A stretch of DNA of 6,241 bases from Hyphomicrobiales bacterium (GTDB taxonomy: Bacteria; Pseudomonadota; Alphaproteobacteria; Rhizobiales; HXMU1428-3): positions 1-6,241 of the forward strand of contig JAJFHW010000167.1 in the NCBI GenBank assembly GCA_021775385.1, written 5' to 3'. The translations under genes were made by a program, and so were the position numbers. The notes under the pieces were generated by a model that ran no database searches, was not told where the DNA came from, and saw nothing but the letters and a program-made list of their open reading frames with translations. Below, in pieces: positions 4,739-6,241 of the stretch. Positions within the stretch are counted from its first letter, which is position 1. Every line of letters begins with the position of its first letter.

Positions 4739-5206
4739 TCAGTCAGTTTCGTCTAGAGGGACACCATACAGCTCTAATCGGTGATCGACCAGCTTAAATC
4801 CAAGTTCACGCGCCACTCGCTCTTGTAGCTTTTCAATTTCTTCATTGCTAAATTCAATCACACGGCCAGTTTTCAAATCAATTAAATGATCATGATGTTC
4901 ATCGGCAACTGTTTCTAATCGGGCTTTGCCATCACCAAAATCATGACTTTCCACAATCCCAGCATCAACAAAAAGCCTCACTGTACGATAAACAGTAGAA
5001 AGAGAAATCCTATCATCAACCTCGTGAGCCCGTGAATAAACGTCTTCAACACTTGGATGATCCGTTGCATTAGATAAAATTCGCGCAATAACTCGCCGTT
5101 GATCCGTCATGCGCATATTTTTTTCAGCACATAACAGCTCAAGTGATGAAAGGTCCTGCCCATTTTCATCTGTAGTTTTTGTGTCTGTCTTTTTATTCTC
5201 GGTCAT
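4739..5206 (-). CDS. fur: Fur-family metalloregulator, Mur/Fur type without CxxC
   Basis: Metal-dependent DNA-binding repressor of the Fur superfamily. In the 155-residue product, the winged helix covers about 20-85: MTDQRRVIARIL (33-44), DHPSVEDVY (49-57) and the recognition helix SLSTVYRTVRLF (68-79). Metal ligands are present: His88 in ESHDFGDGKARLE and HHDH (104-107). Where E. coli Fur has its CxxC structural-zinc pair after this motif, this protein reads LIDLKTGRV, with no cysteines. That is the pattern of alphaproteobacterial Fur/Mur, which in rhizobia often answers to manganese, with iron left to RirA and Irr. The metal here is inferred. The start ATG (5204-5206) has GAGG six bases upstream; the in-frame TTG four codons earlier is less likely. 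The gene is 142 bases downstream of rimI, probably with its own promoter, and 68 bases before plsC. Confidence 0.94.
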   Translation of the reverse strand: MTENKKTDTKTTDENGQDLSSLELLCAEKNMRMTDQRRVIARILSNATDHPSVEDVYSRAHEVDDRISLSTVYRTVRLFVDAGIVESHDFGDGKARLETVADEHHDHLIDLKTGRVIEFSNEEIEKLQERVARELGFKLVDHRLELYGVPLDETD

Positions 5207-5212
5207 CAAATA

Positions 5213-5216
5213 CCTC
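5213..5216 (-). promoter_or_regulatory. ribosome binding site deciding the fur start
   Basis: GAGG on the minus strand lies six bases before the ATG at 5204-5206. It sits inside the extra codons that a TTG start would add, which argues for the ATG and a 155-residue protein. Confidence 0.65.
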
Positions 5217-5264
5217 AAATCCCCCCGTTACTCCCAAAAATTACTTTTAAGAGTTTAGCCCCTA

Positions 5265-5294
5265 AATAAAAGCTATAACGGTAAGAACTGTCAC
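5265..5294 (-). promoter_or_regulatory. candidate promoter for fur
   Basis: On the minus strand, GTGACA (plus 5289-5294, 5 of 6 to TTGACA) and TTTATT (plus 5265-5270, 4 of 6 to TATAAT) are 18 bases apart, about 58 bases before the fur start. This is a match by eye only. The 142-base gap after rimI makes a separate fur promoter plausible. Confidence 0.27.
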
Positions 5295-5317
5295 CTGTAA
5301 AGCAAGCAGGCCTACAA

Positions 5318-5333
5318 ACAACAATATTGTTGT
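5318..5333. promoter_or_regulatory. 16-bp perfect palindrome between rimI and fur
   Basis: ACAACAATATTGTTGT is its own reverse complement. It lies 15 bases after the rimI stop and 24 bases upstream of the candidate fur -35. A perfect, AT-rich dyad without a loop suits a dimeric protein's binding site better than a terminator, and no T tract follows. It does not look like a textbook Fur, Mur or Irr box. The function is inferred only. Confidence 0.45.
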
Positions 5334-5348
5334 CAGAAATAGAAAAAC

Positions 5349-5831
5349 TTAAGCTTCATCAAGCATCAAACGCATCATTAAAGCGCTAGAGGCTTTTTCG
5401 CCCTTTTTACCTTGATAATAGGCACGGCGCTCTCCTACAACTTCAAAACCTGCCTGATTATAAAGTTCAACGGCTCCTTTATTTGTCTCATCAACTTCCA
5501 AATGCAACTCTTTGATGCCTTTATCATACAGCGTATCAATCGCTACATCGAGCATACCTTCAGCCACCCCTTTTCGTCGATGCCGAGGTCCAACAGCAAT
5601 GGAAATAACTTCGGCCTCATCCGCAACACAGCGGACAAGCAAAAAAGCATTCGGTTTTTTATCACCGTTAGAAAAAGCCCCAAGAACCTTCATCTTATTA
5701 TCTTGTAAAAATAAAGCGAAATCATGTGCTCCCCACCCTCGAGTGAAGGAGTTTTTATGTAAGTTGGCCAGGCAATTGATACTATCAATACCTAAATCTT
5801 TAACAGTATAACCATTTTCCAGAACTCTCAT
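5349..5831 (-). CDS. rimI: ribosomal protein S18 alanine N-acetyltransferase RimI (GNAT)
   Basis: GNAT acetyltransferase of 160 residues that acetylates the N-terminus of ribosomal protein S18 using acetyl-CoA. The acetyl-CoA loop is intact: VISIAVGPRHRRKGVAEGML (75-94), with the R-x-x-G-x-A pattern at 85-90. The RimI signature LHLEVDETNKGAVELYNQAGF (109-129) contains Glu112 and Tyr124, spaced as the catalytic Glu103/Tyr115 pair of Salmonella RimI. It ends RRAYYQGKKGEKASSALMMRL, as the family does. I chose the ATG at 5829-5831. The frame runs 23 codons further upstream, but that stretch lies inside tsaB and has no GNAT similarity. The start overlaps the tsaB stop as TGATG and is preceded by GGAGG, so the two are translationally coupled. 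The tsaB-rimI pairing is conserved widely in bacteria and supports the assignment. Confidence 0.95.
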   Translation of the reverse strand: MRVLENGYTVKDLGIDSINCLANLHKNSFTRGWGAHDFALFLQDNKMKVLGAFSNGDKKPNAFLLVRCVADEAEVISIAVGPRHRRKGVAEGMLDVAIDTLYDKGIKELHLEVDETNKGAVELYNQAGFEVVGERRAYYQGKKGEKASSALMMRLMLDEA

Positions 5832-6241
5832 CAGAGCCTCCGTACCAATGTTTTTCCCAACTGAGGTTTCGCATCCGGTGCACGTAAATATAAAGGGCAC
5901 ACCTCATCATTAATTTTAAAATATTTCTCATCAAGCTGAAACAAATCTTCAGCTCTAATGTCTAAAGAAACAGAGCTAACATCACTCCGCAGCAAAGATA
6001 TTTCACTCTTACAAGCCTGATTTAATTCGCAAAATTTTTCTCCACCAGGCCCAAAGCTAAGACCAACTTCATAGTTTTGTACAAAACTCGGTACATCAAG
6101 ATATGAAAGTAAAACAGGCCCTGTAACTTCAATTAAAGGTGTAACTTCACTTAAAGGTCTGGCTTCCATCAACGCATTTGCTTCATGCCGTTCTGGTTGA
6201 GGATGTTTAAAAACATGAACATAAAATTCATCTCGTCCAGC
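5831..6241 (-). CDS. tsaB: TsaB, t6A tRNA modification protein (C-terminal 136 residues)
   Basis: Partial gene: its start lies beyond base 6241, and the frame is open to the window edge. TsaB is the inactive-kinase-like partner of TsaD in the TsaB-TsaD-TsaE complex, which adds threonylcarbamoyl to A37 of ANN-decoding tRNAs. The visible part begins AGRDEFYVHVFK, matching the family's 'DARRxEVY' segment, and ends with CPLYLRAPDAKPQ, the C-terminal signature seen in alphaproteobacterial TsaB, followed by LGKTLVRRL. The middle (about 40-110 of the visible part) is less conserved, as usual. The family is about 220 residues long, so roughly 80-90 are missing. The stop shares its A with the rimI ATG (TGATG). 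No frameshift or internal stop is seen. An apparent start at 6172 is only an internal TTG and is not the real start. Confidence 0.93.
   Translation of the reverse strand, partial: AGRDEFYVHVFKHPQPERHEANALMEARPLSEVTPLIEVTGPVLLSYLDVPSFVQNYEVGLSFGPGGEKFCELNQACKSEISLLRSDVSSVSLDIRAEDLFQLDEKYFKINDEVCPLYLRAPDAKPQLGKTLVRRL
5837..5841 (-). promoter_or_regulatory. strong ribosome binding site of rimI inside tsaB
   Basis: GGAGG on the minus strand, five bases before the rimI ATG and within the last codons of tsaB. It fixes the rimI start and indicates re-initiation after tsaB translation. Confidence 0.8.

Noticed and set aside
5412..5811. Two plus-strand ORFs antisense to rimI
   Set aside because: They are antisense frames of a clear GNAT gene; their composition reflects the opposite strand.
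5832..5900. 23-codon N-terminal extension of RimI
   Set aside because: It is the tsaB 3' end read in another frame; the TGATG overlap and GGAGG fix the start at 5831.

Overview
The window looks like part of the chromosome of an AT-rich alphaproteobacterium, most likely of the Hyphomicrobiales (Rhizobiales). Three points support this: the gene order tsaB-rimI-fur-plsC, a Fur/Mur-type regulator without the CxxC zinc cysteines, and an L,D-transpeptidase whose DDGWCDEPF/PTEGCIAL motifs are of the type common in that group. The species cannot be named from the sequence alone. No prophage, IS transposase, CRISPR array, tRNA or rRNA was seen.

Layout. (a) 1-656: a short leader, then a plus-strand YkuD-family L,D-transpeptidase. 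Its stop lies 4 bases from the stop of a convergent OsmC-family gene. (b) 661-3050, minus strand: the OsmC-like gene, a conserved gene of unknown function with a possible LURP-one/tubby-like segment, and yggS (PLP homeostasis). The gaps of 134-193 bases suggest separate or loosely linked transcription units. (c) 3051-3298: a divergent intergenic region with a candidate yggS promoter and a repeated, possibly structured leader before a plus-strand YciI-like gene (3299-3571). (d) 3572-3883: a GC-rich composite palindrome, the most unusual thing here, lying between the converging yciI and plsC genes and running into the 3' end of plsC. (e) 3855-6241, minus strand: a housekeeping cluster read right to left, tsaB (N-terminus beyond the window), rimI, fur/mur, plsC.

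How the genes fit together. TsaB (t6A37 tRNA modification) and RimI (ribosomal protein S18 N-terminal acetylation) are translationally coupled through a TGATG overlap. Fur/Mur controls metal-responsive transcription. PlsC makes phosphatidic acid for membranes. YkuD remodels peptidoglycan. These are core cell-maintenance functions, not an obvious accessory or defence system.

The strongest candidate for something undescribed is the 276-bp element at 3608-3883. Its two arms are inverted copies of each other with exact 14-bp ends. Each arm carries four small hairpins separated by conserved linkers. Two of the four hairpin pairs have different sequences in the two arms, yet each still pairs with itself. 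The right arm supplies the last codons and the stop of plsC. It resembles the dispersed mosaic palindromes of alphaproteobacteria (RIME/ABC, Bru-RS, RPE) in style, but I cannot assign it to a named family without a search.
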